The notes beneath the pieces were generated by a model, which was not told where the DNA came from, searched no databases, and saw only the letters and a list, made by a program, of their open reading frames with translations. 23,821 nucleotides of DNA from Martensiomyces pterosporus (lineage: Eukaryota; Kickxellomycota; Kickxellomycetes; Kickxellales; Kickxellaceae), in contig MU604040.1 of assembly GCA_025201845.1 (NCBI GenBank), positions 4,840 through 28,660 on the forward strand, given 5' to 3'. Of the stretch, positions 9,174 to 18,587 are shown in pieces. Every line of letters starts with the position of its first letter. Positions within the stretch are counted from its first letter, which is position 1. The position numbers were made by a program, and so were the translations under genes.

Positions 9174-11329
9174 GAGCTAGCTGGAGCCGTACCTTGTTTT
9201 GCTGCGCACGGATGATGTTTGCTATTGAGAGTGATTCCGTGTTATCTGTTGTATGCTGGACGCAGCTAGAGCAGCAATAGCGAGAAGTAGCGGTATATGA
9301 TAACGTTAGAGAGAGGGGATGGCAATGTAAATAATAAACCAAATGGAGTGCCAGCAAAAGCCAAGGAAGGAAAAGACGAAGGGAGCAACGGCCAGGTGCC
9401 AAAGGTGCCTGGGTGCCGGCTTAAGGCAGTAGAAGAACTGGCTGCTTGCTGTGATAGTAGGATGCAGGCAGTAGTCGCGTCGCTAACCAGTAATGCGATT
9501 CTCACCCAGGCCAGCTGTGCGTTTTGTTCATCGTTCAAGCTTAAGCGGCACTGGCGAATTGCTACAAGGGATGCGCTCCGGCTGCCCAGAACGGAGATTG
9601 CCTTCCATTTTACGTCCCTTCCCCTCCGCCGGAGCGTATGCATGAGCTGGAAACAGAAGAAAATGATGGCTTCAATGTTCTGCCTCAATTCAGTAAACAA
9701 GCCATGCCCAAACGCACCTCGAGCATTGTCGATCGCTCCGGCCTTGCCCTCCGCCTAAGGCAGCCTTGCTTCTTTGCGTGCTGCTTACGCCGGCACAACC
9801 CAAGCTGCATAGCGAACCTCCGCCCTGCTCTCCCAGGCGTTAATTTTACCATGCACGTAGAAAAATAAGCTACCGCTGCTGCATCATCAGACGCAGCAGC
9901 ATGTGCGGGCCATGGAACTTGAAAACAACGATTTCCCTCTCACATATGCTATTTTTATACCATTGCGCGAAACCCCACGTTGCCAGGGGAGCCATGACGT
10001 GTGGGGTGCTTGCGCGTGTACACAATAGCGTCATATACTTTGCAACAGTCCTGCTTTGGAGACATGGAAGCGCATTGTCTTTGCGTATGTGTACACAGAG
10101 GTAGCCCCAGGCATTGCTGCACTTCACAATGGTAGCTTAGTACGTGTATGAGCGATTCAGTGCAGCTGGTATTGTTCTCCTTTCGCGCACTCGCTGGAAT
10201 TGCGACATTGCTCAAGCACACACAAGCGCCTGCTCACTTTTGGCTGCAACGGTGCTTGAAGCTGTAAGGTGCTGCCATTCGGTGGCCCGCTGCTGGATCG
10301 CTGTCTTCAAAAGGGGGAAGAGGGGATTACCAACCCAACAAACTGGTGGGCGGAATGTCAGCCCTCCTCGGTCAATCGTAGCTGCTATAGGCCTGCAAGC
10401 CCATGGAAATGCCAAACAGCAAATGTGGGCATGTGTGCGGAAACCACAGTGTGCTGTTGCAAAGTATCTGCCCTGCTCGGTAGATGCTGTAGGGGAAAGG
10501 CAGTTTGATTCTGACAGTTTAGACGTGCAAATCACCAACTGCACCCTTGATTCTCTCTTCCTCTTGAGAACTCCGGGTCAGCTCAATGTGTGCTTTGCAC
10601 TTGGATCTTTGGCAAATACCTGCAGGCTGCATGTCTCACAGCGTTTGTATAAAGCACGCCGGATATGCTATATACCGATATAATTGCGCACCTGGCAGTT
10701 TGTAACCAGCTCCGCCTACCAATACATGTCTGACCTCACGGGCCCTCCCGGATGGCATGGGGTTTCATGTGCAATGGCTATCTCTCACGGGTGTCCAGAG
10801 GACTCCTGTGCGGGACAGCATGTGTTTGCTTAGTTTCCTGTTACTCCGGCGACATGGTTTCCTGTGGTTCTTAGCCGACCCCGCTATTAGGACTCTTCTA
10901 GTTTGTTGGCTCTTAGCTAAGCTCACTGGAAAAACACATCGCCTCCATCATCATACCAATACATGCCTGACCTGGCTTGGACGGGGCAGACCACTAATGC
11001 ATGAGCGGGGGCTGATCAGTTGGCCAATCAGCACCAAGGAATCATCAAGTAAACGTGCTGCTCGATCTTTTTCGTGAACGCGCGTCGAGCAGGCGCTGTT
11101 TAGCTCCCAGCAAAAATACAACCCTTGATGCCCACGTCTTGCGCAGCCAAAAAAGAAAACAGCTAGCGGGTTGAGGAAAAGGAGGGTTACAGGGTGCCCA
11201 GAGAAAGAAGGGTTTGTGCCTCGGGCGCTTCTTTCCACTTGCTCTTTACTCAATCATTTCACTCCAAGCACAGGGCTGCCTTGAATTTGCGACTCGTGCT
11301 CCGCTTGTTAACCACAGCATAGTAAAAGC
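9174..11329. other. Gene-poor region upstream of the TRF-like gene
   Basis: More than 2 kb hold no gene I can support. The longest open frames (9266-9700 minus, 9297-9758 plus, 10144-10683 plus) lack domains, and the first and last would need non-ATG starts. Visible structures are a GCTGCTGC/GCAGCAGC inverted repeat around 9877-9901 and the pair of 20-bp direct repeats described separately. The last 200 nt before 11330 are free of plus-strand ATGs and should be the leader of the TRF-like gene. Confidence 0.4.
10717..10973. repeat. Pair of 20-bp direct repeats 237 bp apart
   Basis: TACCAATACATG(T/C)CTGACCT occurs at 10717-10736 and at 10954-10973 with a single mismatch. The stretch between has no ORF of note. 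No terminal inverted repeat or flanking short duplication was evident. It could be a solo-LTR fragment, a decayed tandem duplication or chance retention of a short duplication. Confidence 0.55.
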
Positions 11330-14300
11330 ATGGCCATTCCTGGCGGCAAGGCTAGCTTTAGTAAGCCACGGGCTTCTGCAGGACGAGGCTCGACGAGCGG
11401 GAGAGGCACCCGAGGACGCGGTCGTCCTCGCGGCGGTGGACAGCGAGGAAAAGAAAGAGGAGCAAAAGCTGCTTCGCGTGGCCGTGGCCGTGGCCGTGGC
11501 CGTCCTGGCGCGAACTCGGCTCCCAGCACCAAACTGCGGGCGATTAGGTCGCGGTCAGATATTCCAACAAGCATGGCTACACAGTCACTAAGCCCACTTG
11601 CCAAGAGACGGCACAGTGATACACCTGATGCGCTTGCAGATGCTACAGAAAACGTAGTGGCGAATAGCTGGGCTGCGGAGACCAGTGCCCCCATTAGGTT
11701 GCAGCTGGCTGATAACGATGTTGACGATGGCAACGATGGCGATGGCAACGATGGCGACGACAATGATGATGACGACAAAGCGCTAGCTGAGAGAATGAAT
11801 GCCACTGAGACACACTCCAATGTTAACAAGGCAAGCACGGAATCAGGGCCAAGCGAGTCCAGTAGGTCTGATGAGGATGAAGACAAGGGTGAAGGTGCTG
11901 CCGCTTCTGCTAATGCGGCTGGTGGTGCTATTGATACCATTATCGATGCTGGGGTGAAGGCTGCTACTGATACAGCCAACGGAGCTTCTTCCGACTCTGG
12001 TGACAGTGAAAGCAAGAGCGATACCGGCGATACTAGTGGAAGCAAGAGTGATACTAGTGAAAGCAAGAGTGATACTAGTGAAAGCAGCGATACTAGTGAA
12101 AGCAGCGATGACAGTGGCAGCAGCGATGACAGTGGCAGCAGCGATGACAGTGACAGCAGTGATGCTAGTGGCAGCAATGGTGCAAGCGGTGGCAACGATA
12201 CAGGCGACAAAGGCGATATTAGTGCCAGCAAAGATGCTAGCAGCAGCAGCGATGATGACTCGAGCGAGAGTGACACTAGCAGCAGCGACTCTCATAGCGA
12301 TAGTGACAGCGAAAGCGACTCCAATACTGAGGATAATAATACGGAGCCCATTGTCAGCGACACTGGCGATCTCCACGAGCCCACTTCAAAAGATCCGTTT
12401 GCCAACCAAGCGCCATTCGTAGGATTCGGCAACTCAGCAGACCTCATGGTCCTCGACTACCTCTCCCAGTGCGTCATTGACGAAGCTTTTGAATATTCCC
12501 GGCTCCAAAAAGACTCGCCCAACGCAGACGCCGACCTATCCCTGGCTCAGCAGCGACTTGAGTGCATAGGACGTGAGCAGACGATGATTCGCAAGCACCA
12601 TTTCACGCGCGCCCTATTTCTCACAAACGACCAGCGGCCCCCCGACGAGGCTGACATTGTGCAATGGGCTGTTTCGTTGCAGCGGATCAACCTAGCTACC
12701 TTCCTCCTTTTGGTGGTTTCGCCACAGACGGCGGTGCTTGAGTCTGTTGGTTGCGCGATGCCCAACAGAGAACGCACTATTTGCAGCTTGGGGTTGGAGG
12801 CAGCGGCTGGTGCGTTTTTTGCCTACATCGTGCCTGCCAATAAGCGTGACGAGGAGTCGCTGGATCTTTTGGTGGACTTGCAAACACAGCAGTGGCTGCA
12901 GGCTGCCAATGACGAGCCGCACCTGCAGACCATGGTTATCGAAGAGAGGGGCGTTGACGACGATAGTATCGCGAAGCTCCTATGCATCGCACAGCCTGAT
13001 AGGGATGAGGGGGAAAGCGCACTGCAGTCGTTCGATCGCCTTGCTGTTGCGCAGTACCACAACGTTGTCAACCGTAGGCTGAGCAAGATCTCAGGAGGAA
13101 CTCTGCACATGACCAAGGCGCGATACTCGCTGGGTGAACTCCGTGCCAGGGTTGTAGCGTTCTCTCGCGAGTGTGCATCGGCGTTGCAGCGTCCGGCTAT
13201 TTTGGAGAGTTTGTCGAATAGGCAGACCGAGACAACAGCTGCTGTTGATGGAGATGATGGAGATGATGGGCATGAGAGCGACGGCACATCAGAGTCCATC
13301 AGCGGAGACTTTGAGGTCACTATTATCAAGCCGCCAATTCGCAACGCTTCAGCACCACGCTCTCACACAGAGAGAAGTAGCACGGTAGAGGAGACGGCCA
13401 AGATTGATAATGCTGAGGAAGAGGTTGAGGAGGATAGTAATATCGACCCATCGTTCCTCGAGGAGCGCAAGGTGGCGATGCTGCTACGTGACGCGCTGAC
13501 CGACTCGCACTTGGAGGAGCTTATGGATAACATCGACGCAGAGCACATCGACGTGACCAAGTCGCAGCCCAAGCGTCGGCTGATGACAAGGCAGCAGCCA
13601 GCGCTGAATAGGCAGCAGGTCGCACCGCCCAGCGTACCTGCAATTTCTCGTAGTGGCGCATATGATGCCTTGGAAGGTGGCCAGTGGTCTCCGCACAGGA
13701 TCGAGGAGCGTGAGTCTGAGCCAGAAAGCGACGACAATGGGAGCTCTAGCGATGATCTGGGTGCTCCCAGGAGGAGCGGCGGTGCTGTACGGAGGAAGCG
13801 GCGTATCGAAGACAACGAAGACAGCTACCGTCCCAATGGCAATGGCGACGATTACGAGCCTGAGAGTGATGTGTCTGATTCGGTGTCGAGGATTGCGCAG
13901 ACTATTGCCGTGCCATTCAAGCGTGGCCGCGTGCACGATGAGCGACTTGGACAGCCGTCAAATGGAGCTGGCGAGTTCCGTGGCCGGCGCGGGATCCCTG
14001 CTGAGGACATGTCAGGGTACGATGACCAAGGCGACCGCATCGAGTTCACGCCGTCTCCCCACGGATCACCCGAACCGGAAAACAGCAATGCTGGTGTTGA
14101 TATCAGCAGGATCAAGCAGTTTATGTGGCCGGATATTGCCACCCAGGCGACATCGGCGGAGGCGCTGGGCCAGTATAGACCGCTCAGAATGGCCCAGAGT
14201 GGCTCTGCCCGGCCAGCCGCCAGCCAAGATCGCGCTGGCGATGTGGTGCGACAACATGGCAGATCGCTGGCTCGGAGGGGTGGCAGCCGCCCAGCCAAGT

Positions 14301-14542
14301 CGATACAGAGGCGGACAAGGTGGACACCTCAAGAGGAGGAGTGCTTTATTCGCGCGGTGTATCGGCATGGGCTGCGGTGGGCCACAATTGAGTACTACCA
14401 TGGAGCCAACGGCGTCACTGACCAGGTGCTGAGGAACCGCAACCGGGTCAACCTGAAGGACAAGGCGAGGAACATCAAGATCAGGCTGTTGCGCGAGGGC
14501 AAGTCGCTAGGGCCATTTGAGACGGCATCGGGGCATCTCTAA
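11330..14542 (+). CDS. TRF/Taz1/Tbf1-type telobox DNA-binding protein
   Basis: This intronless gene encodes 1,070 aa. The C-terminus (about 994-1058) is a Myb/SANT domain: RTRWTPQEEECFIRAVYRHG, a second Trp at 1017, and the telobox VNLKDKARN (1040-1048), which marks proteins that bind telomeric TTAGGG-type repeats as dimers. A mainly helical segment at about 370-590 (begins LMVLDYLSQCVIDEAFEYSR) matches the position and character of the fungal TRF homology (dimerisation) domain. The N-terminus (about 18-60) is rich in Arg-Gly, followed by Asp-rich (about 126-150) and very long Ser/Asp-rich runs (about 222-345) with SESKSDTS-like units. Relatives are Taz1, which caps telomeres, and Tbf1, which binds subtelomeres and promoters. 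The protein is larger than either because of the disordered regions. The start is the first ATG after 200 ATG-free nt. Family assignment by telobox is firm; Taz1 versus Tbf1 role is open. Confidence 0.88.
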   Translation: MAIPGGKASFSKPRASAGRGSTSGRGTRGRGRPRGGGQRGKERGAKAASRGRGRGRGRPGANSAPSTKLRAIRSRSDIPTSMATQSLSPLAKRRHSDTPDALADATENVVANSWAAETSAPIRLQLADNDVDDGNDGDGNDGDDNDDDDKALAERMNATETHSNVNKASTESGPSESSRSDEDEDKGEGAAASANAAGGAIDTIIDAGVKAATDTANGASSDSGDSESKSDTGDTSGSKSDTSESKSDTSESSDTSESSDDSGSSDDSGSSDDSDSSDASGSNGASGGNDTGDKGDISASKDASSSSDDDSSESDTSSSDSHSDSDSESDSNTEDNNTEPIVSDTGDLHEPTSKDPFANQAPFVGFGNSADLMVLDYLSQCVIDEAFEYSRLQKDSPNADADLSLAQQRLECIGREQTMIRKHHFTRALFLTNDQRPPDEADIVQWAVSLQRINLATFLLLVVSPQTAVLESVGCAMPNRERTICSLGLEAAAGAFFAYIVPANKRDEESLDLLVDLQTQQWLQAANDEPHLQTMVIEERGVDDDSIAKLLCIAQPDRDEGESALQSFDRLAVAQYHNVVNRRLSKISGGTLHMTKARYSLGELRARVVAFSRECASALQRPAILESLSNRQTETTAAVDGDDGDDGHESDGTSESISGDFEVTIIKPPIRNASAPRSHTERSSTVEETAKIDNAEEEVEEDSNIDPSFLEERKVAMLLRDALTDSHLEELMDNIDAEHIDVTKSQPKRRLMTRQQPALNRQQVAPPSVPAISRSGAYDALEGGQWSPHRIEERESEPESDDNGSSSDDLGAPRRSGGAVRRKRRIEDNEDSYRPNGNGDDYEPESDVSDSVSRIAQTIAVPFKRGRVHDERLGQPSNGAGEFRGRRGIPAEDMSGYDDQGDRIEFTPSPHGSPEPENSNAGVDISRIKQFMWPDIATQATSAEALGQYRPLRMAQSGSARPAASQDRAGDVVRQHGRSLARRGGSRPAKSIQRRTRWTPQEEECFIRAVYRHGLRWATIEYYHGANGVTDQVLRNRNRVNLKDKARNIKIRLLREGKSLGPFETASGHL

Positions 14543-16025
14543 GCCATGTTGCCTGCTTAATCCTTATTCCAAACTCGACATTGGCGGGCGGCATGCAGCA
14601 GTAGGTGATCTGCTCTCCTTATTTCACAGCTGTGTCCACCAGCTTTATTCCACAATAATAACGTTCCCATTTCTGCAATAAGCGGAGGACATCGTTCCCC
14701 CGGGTCAACAAAGGGGTGCATGTTGTTTCATGTGTGTGCGTGAGTTTGGGAGCGAGGATAGCTGGTCTTGTCTTTTTCCCTTCTACTGCTTCCGGCAGAG
14801 TTTCGTGCATTCTGGCGGTGTTTTTGGACAACGGAGGGGCAGTAGAGTGCGGTAGCGAGTGTCGCAGAAGAACACCAGAGCAGCATTATTAGCAGCAAGC
14901 CGCAAGCCAGTAACAAGGATCAAGGCAGTAGAGCAATGTGCGGCATGTGCGCTCTGCATACATGCTGCTGCTTCCGCTCTGTGCCAAATGCAAGGCTGCT
15001 TTTCAGCAAGGCAAGGGATGTCCAGTATCAAGGTGGGCATTCTGCCCAATGGAGACGCAGCAGGGCCGGCACACTGGCGGCAGCTTGGCGCTCTGTGCAC
15101 ATCTGCGCTCTGTGCTTATCGATGGAGCAGCGAGACGCAGTGATCACCCCTCTTTGTGCGCACAGTGGTGGCGCCAATGCATTCCTATATGTCCGGCGCA
15201 CGGCAATATCGCGCGCCTCAGGTGTTCCACAGCAAGGGGAGCCGGGCGCTGAAAGTGACGGCGGCAGCAAAAGAATGGCAATCTGGAAGCAACAATCCAT
15301 CGATGCTGGGCGGCAGCCAAGCCAGTCTCTGCCCCCGGATTGTGTTCAGTGGTGCGCTGTGGGCGCTGAAGGAGGCAAGCCCCTCTGGGGGCATTTGCCA
15401 GGCTGGGCTGGAAAAACAGTCGCCCCGAAGCAACGCGCAGCGGCAGCGCTGTTTGGCGAGGCATCTGCATCGGGTTGGCGGTGCACGCAGATGGCAAGCC
15501 AGACCGCGCCTGCCTGGCGTGTGCATAGTACCACCCATGGCATGCAGCCTGCTGGCGAGCGGACAGCCCAGCCCTTGTTGCTGTTCCTGAAGCAAGAGCC
15601 CGGCCACGCGCAAGGCAGGTATGCGCCCTGTCCAGGCCTCTGCTGGCGCTCGCAGCGCGGCCAATAAAGCCATTGGGACGCAGTGGACGATGGCTGAGGG
15701 CGATCTCGTCCACTGGCTGCTGTCTGATCCGCCTGAAAGATGGCCGGCGCCGTGATTGGCTGGCCCCAGGCATGGCAGATTGTTTTGGGGAGGGGAGCAG
15801 AAACAAGGAGGGGCTTTGTGCCCGTTAGTGAATCACACTCTCAGCCGCCGCTTCCAAATTGGGCGCCAGGCGCAGGCTGGCCAGGCGCGCAAAGGCAGCA
15901 GAGGCGCGCGGAGACACCATCCACACATGCCAATGCTGATTTCTTTTTTTGCGCGCTCTATTCCGCATGGGGAGGGAAGGGGGGCGAGGTGAATGATTTT
16001 TGCGCGGGAGGCGCCTGCTCGAGCG
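14543..16025. other. Intergenic region between the TRF-like and bZIP genes; likely bZIP upstream control region
   Basis: This 1.5-kb GC-rich stretch has overlapping open frames on both strands (for example 14936-15667 plus and 15144-15806 minus), which is expected from its composition; none has a recognisable domain. Close to the bZIP TATA box lie three AGGGG stress-response-like elements on the plus strand (15791-15795, 15809-15813, 15978-15982). No RNA gene was recognised. Confidence 0.4.
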
Positions 16026-16034
16026 TTTATATAT
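16026..16034 (+). promoter_or_regulatory. TATA box of the bZIP gene
   Basis: The plus strand reads GCGTTTATATATTCCC. It is followed at once by a long pyrimidine-rich stretch poor in ATG, as expected for a transcribed leader of about 530 nt up to the bZIP start at 16596. Confidence 0.55.
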
Positions 16035-16050
16035 TCCCAGTGCTCCTTAG

Positions 16051-16057
16051 TGAGTCA
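16051..16057 (+). promoter_or_regulatory. Gcn4/AP-1-type bZIP binding site (TGAGTCA)
   Basis: A perfect TGAGTCA lies 17 bp downstream of the TATA box, near where transcription should start. This is the consensus bound by Gcn4/CPC1 proteins, and the gene it precedes encodes a protein with a Gcn4-like basic region, so autoregulation is an obvious possibility. A related partial site, TGACTCT, is at about 16395-16401. Confidence 0.5.
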
Positions 16058-16353
16058 AAGAGTTTCGCCATACTCTCTCTTCTCTGCCCACTCACCCGAG
16101 GTTCTATTTTCCATACTCTTATTCTGTCGCCAGCAATTGCGACATAGCCCTGCCTGCTTGCGCCAATAGCTCTCTTCACCTGCCCAGCTCCGTCACTAAG
16201 CCCGGTTGAGCCTTCCAGCCCGCGTCTATTATTATTCCTTATTGCGCCATATACCTTATTACATCCCAAGGCGCCCCTCTCCCTAGTGCCATACTAGCCG
16301 TTACCTTACCCCCTTATTTAGAAGAACACATACGAGCATATAGGATAGCCAGA

Positions 16354-16374
16354 ATGGCTGCTCGTGTCTTCTAA
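16354..16374 (+). promoter_or_regulatory. uORF 1 of the bZIP leader (6 codons plus stop)
   Basis: ATG GCT GCT CGT GTC TTC TAA (MAARVF). It is the first ATG after the TATA box and has a good start context (A at -3, G at +4). It ends 97 nt before the next upstream ATG and 221 nt before the main ATG. Confidence 0.6.
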
Positions 16375-16471
16375 ATCGTCTTGCGTCTAACGCTTGACTC
16401 TTTTACCCCCGTCGTTAACAAGTTTTCCATATCTGCCAAGTCAAAACGCCCATACTGAACTTTTGTTCATA

Positions 16472-16570
16472 ATGGCGTCCCTTACTTCACAACAATGTCC
16501 TCGGACAAAGCCTGAACCAACGACTCGTGAGTGCTCCTGCATCTACTACTCGTGCTTCCTTCTTCACTGA
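16472..16570 (+). promoter_or_regulatory. uORF 2 of the bZIP leader (32 codons plus stop)
   Basis: This frame opens with MASLTSQQ in a good context (A at -3, G at +4) and ends with TGA 25 nt before the main ATG. Ribosomes that translate it would have little distance to regain initiation competence before the main start. Confidence 0.6.
16495..16515 (+). promoter_or_regulatory. uORF 3 of the bZIP leader, nested in uORF 2 in another frame
   Basis: ATG TCC TCG GAC AAA GCC TGA (MSSDKA) lies wholly inside uORF 2 in a different frame. A at -3 makes it usable by ribosomes that skip the start of uORF 2. Confidence 0.5.
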
Positions 16571-16595
16571 ACCAAGTATAACTACCACACCGAAA

Positions 16596-17957
16596 ATGTC
16601 GCGCTATATCTCTACCGCCACATCCCCAGCACCCGCTACGGCCGCAGCTACCATCAACAACAACACCATCACCACTGCCAACAGCAACATCAAGAAATCA
16701 TCAGAAAACATGGACAAGCTTTTCTCGATCGTCAATCCGGCTGCTGCCGCCCAGCAGGCCCAGGCCTTTGCCCAGCAGGACGACAGCAACCCCTACATTC
16801 TGCCGTCCTTCGCCGACAACTACGAGGCGTGGGCGTATCCCGAGACCCAGCAGGCTGTCTTTGAGGACTGGATCAGCACCACTGCCACTCCTCCGCCCAC
16901 CGTTGCCGCCTCGCCTAGCATGAGCCGCACTGCCAGCTCCAGCGCGCTCTTTGCCGGCGTCTCCCCTGCCTCGTTTGCCTCGGCCTCGCCCACCCTGAGC
17001 CCGCCTTCGGCTGACCTGTCGACCAACAGCTCGCCGCTTATTGCCAACGACATTGCGCTGAGCCTGGTCAGCACCCTGCAGAGCACCAGCTCGGCGGCGT
17101 CTGCCGTCGGCTCGCAGCGCAGCGGCATGTCTGCTGCGTCGTTCACGGTTGCCGACTACGCTGCGGCTCTTTTCCCTGACCTTGCAGCGAGTCTCTCGAA
17201 CGCGCTGGCCACCTCGGCAGCAGCCGTGCCGTCTGAGCCCTGCACCATGGCCTCGACTCCCAGCGCTGCGCTCTCCCCTGCCACCGAGTCGCCCCTGGCG
17301 TGGCCTGCAGACATTGCTGGTCTGTTTGACGCTCCGATGGGTGCTGCTCCTGCCAGCAGCCCCATTGTCAGCGCCGCAGCCGGCCCCGCTAGCAGCGAGG
17401 CAGCCCCTGTCGCTTCGTCGGTCCTGCTTGGCACCGCTGCTGATCCTGAGCTTGATGAGTCGCGCAAGCGCCGCGACACGGAGTTCCTTGCATCGCTTCC
17501 TCCCCAGCTGGCTCTTAAGCGCCGCCGCACCTCGAACATGAAGCAGAAGGAGAAGATCCTTGCCGAGATTCTCTCGGACGGCAAGGCGGCTGGCGCTGAT
17601 TCGCCCTCGATCAAGAAGGCGTCTGCTGCGAAGAAGGCCACCAAGGAGACTGCCGCGGCTGTTGCTGCTGCTGCTGCTGCTGTCCATAGCAAGGTCGAGT
17701 CGGATTCTGCTGAGGACTCGTCAGCCGATGCCGCGGCGCTGAAGCGCAAGAAGAACACGGATGCGGCCCGCCGCTCGCGCATGCGCAAGATCCTTCGCAT
17801 CGAGACCCTTGAGGGCCGCGTCTCGGAGCTCGAGACTGAGAACACCAAGCTCGCGCAGATGGTTGCTGCTCTGGAGGCGGAGAAGGCTGCGGTCGCGCAG
17901 CGCCTGACGCAGTACGAGGCCCAGCTCTCGGCTGTCTCGTCGCCCTTTGCCCTGTGA
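16596..17957 (+). CDS. bZIP transcription factor of the Gcn4/CPC1 type
   Basis: This intronless gene encodes 453 aa. The C-terminal bZIP has the basic region KRKKNTDAARRSRMRK (383-398), with the invariant Asn 387 and the NTxAARRSR core found in Gcn4. The zipper has Leu at 405, 412, 419 and 426, Val at 433, and an Asn at 416 in the 'a' position that sets dimer pairing, as in Gcn4. The rest is Ala/Ser/Pro-rich and low in complexity; an aromatic and acidic patch near residues 60-95 (PETQQAVFEDWIS) could be an activation region. Gcn4/CPC1 factors switch on amino-acid biosynthesis genes when uncharged tRNA activates Gcn2. The leader has three uORFs and a TGAGTCA site, which supports this role. The frame remains open 5' of 16596 to a GTG at 16527, but 16596 is the first in-frame ATG (A-rich context). 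The target genes cannot be seen here. Confidence 0.88.
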   Translation: MSRYISTATSPAPATAAATINNNTITTANSNIKKSSENMDKLFSIVNPAAAAQQAQAFAQQDDSNPYILPSFADNYEAWAYPETQQAVFEDWISTTATPPPTVAASPSMSRTASSSALFAGVSPASFASASPTLSPPSADLSTNSSPLIANDIALSLVSTLQSTSSAASAVGSQRSGMSAASFTVADYAAALFPDLAASLSNALATSAAAVPSEPCTMASTPSAALSPATESPLAWPADIAGLFDAPMGAAPASSPIVSAAAGPASSEAAPVASSVLLGTAADPELDESRKRRDTEFLASLPPQLALKRRRTSNMKQKEKILAEILSDGKAAGADSPSIKKASAAKKATKETAAAVAAAAAAVHSKVESDSAEDSSADAAALKRKKNTDAARRSRMRKILRIETLEGRVSELETENTKLAQMVAALEAEKAAVAQRLTQYEAQLSAVSSPFAL

Positions 17958-18587
17958 ATGCGGCGCTCCCACCCGGCACTGGCCCCACACGCCCACTGTT
18001 TATTTCCACTCTCCTCCGCGCCTATCCAGCAAGCCATAGCCCCTCTGCCTTTGCCCCGGTTCTCTGTTTATACCCCCTGCTCTATTTTTCTCTTAATTTT
18101 CCTGCTTAATCCACTTCCACTCCTGGGTTTCCCCATTCGTAGCCTGACATCTTTTTTGGAAATACCAAGCAGGCTACCGGCCATCTCACTACCCGAGTAA
18201 AGCTGCGCGAGCAGGCGCGTCGATGCCTGGTGGGCATTGCTGGGGCGATGTGCTGCATTTATGCGCCTCTGCTTTTTGGACAGGAGGGGCATTGTCAGGC
18301 ACAAGCAGCTGCACATATGCGAATGCCGCAAGTCTAAATGAAACGGACACGACTTGGACAAGGAGCCCTTGGGGGTGTAGGAAAAAATTATATGCGACAA
18401 AGCCACTTTGCTTGGGCAAATGCAGTGGGATTTTATCTGTTTTTTCCCGATACACATGTGTACATAACCCAACTCCTCTCCCCGCTCCTCTCCTTGCCTT
18501 CGCTCTACTCCATTTTACCCACTTTTCCAGAATAAATAAAGCTGAAAGCTTCGCTTGTATCCAGCCCGCGCACTATCATCCTGTTCG
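17958..18587. other. 3' flank of the bZIP gene
   Basis: No supported gene. The first 200 nt are pyrimidine-rich and probably 3' untranslated. An AATAAATAAA motif at about 18532-18541 on the plus strand could be a polyadenylation signal. Open frames on both strands are short and lack domains. Confidence 0.4.

Noticed and set aside
9266..9758. Overlapping 144-codon minus and 153-codon plus frames
   Set aside because: Both read equally well and neither has a domain; the minus frame starts at TTG.
10144..10683. 179-codon plus-strand open frame
   Set aside because: It begins with GTG, has no family signature and lies in a gene-poor region.
11308..12276. 322-codon minus-strand frame made of Ser/Leu repeats
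   Set aside because: It is the antisense shadow of the Asp/Ser-rich region of the TRF-like gene.
14936..15806. Large overlapping open frames on both strands (up to 243 codons)
   Set aside because: GC-rich DNA with few stops; no domain, no preferred strand and low-complexity translations.
16527..16595. 23-residue N-terminal extension of the bZIP protein
   Set aside because: It would start at GTG; 16596 is the first in-frame ATG. A GTGAGT donor-like sequence at 16527 was tested with the only nearby AG and does not restore the main frame from an upstream ATG.
17156..18037. 293-codon minus-strand frame opposite the bZIP gene
   Set aside because: It is an antisense shadow of GC-ending codons; the bZIP motif fixes the coding strand.
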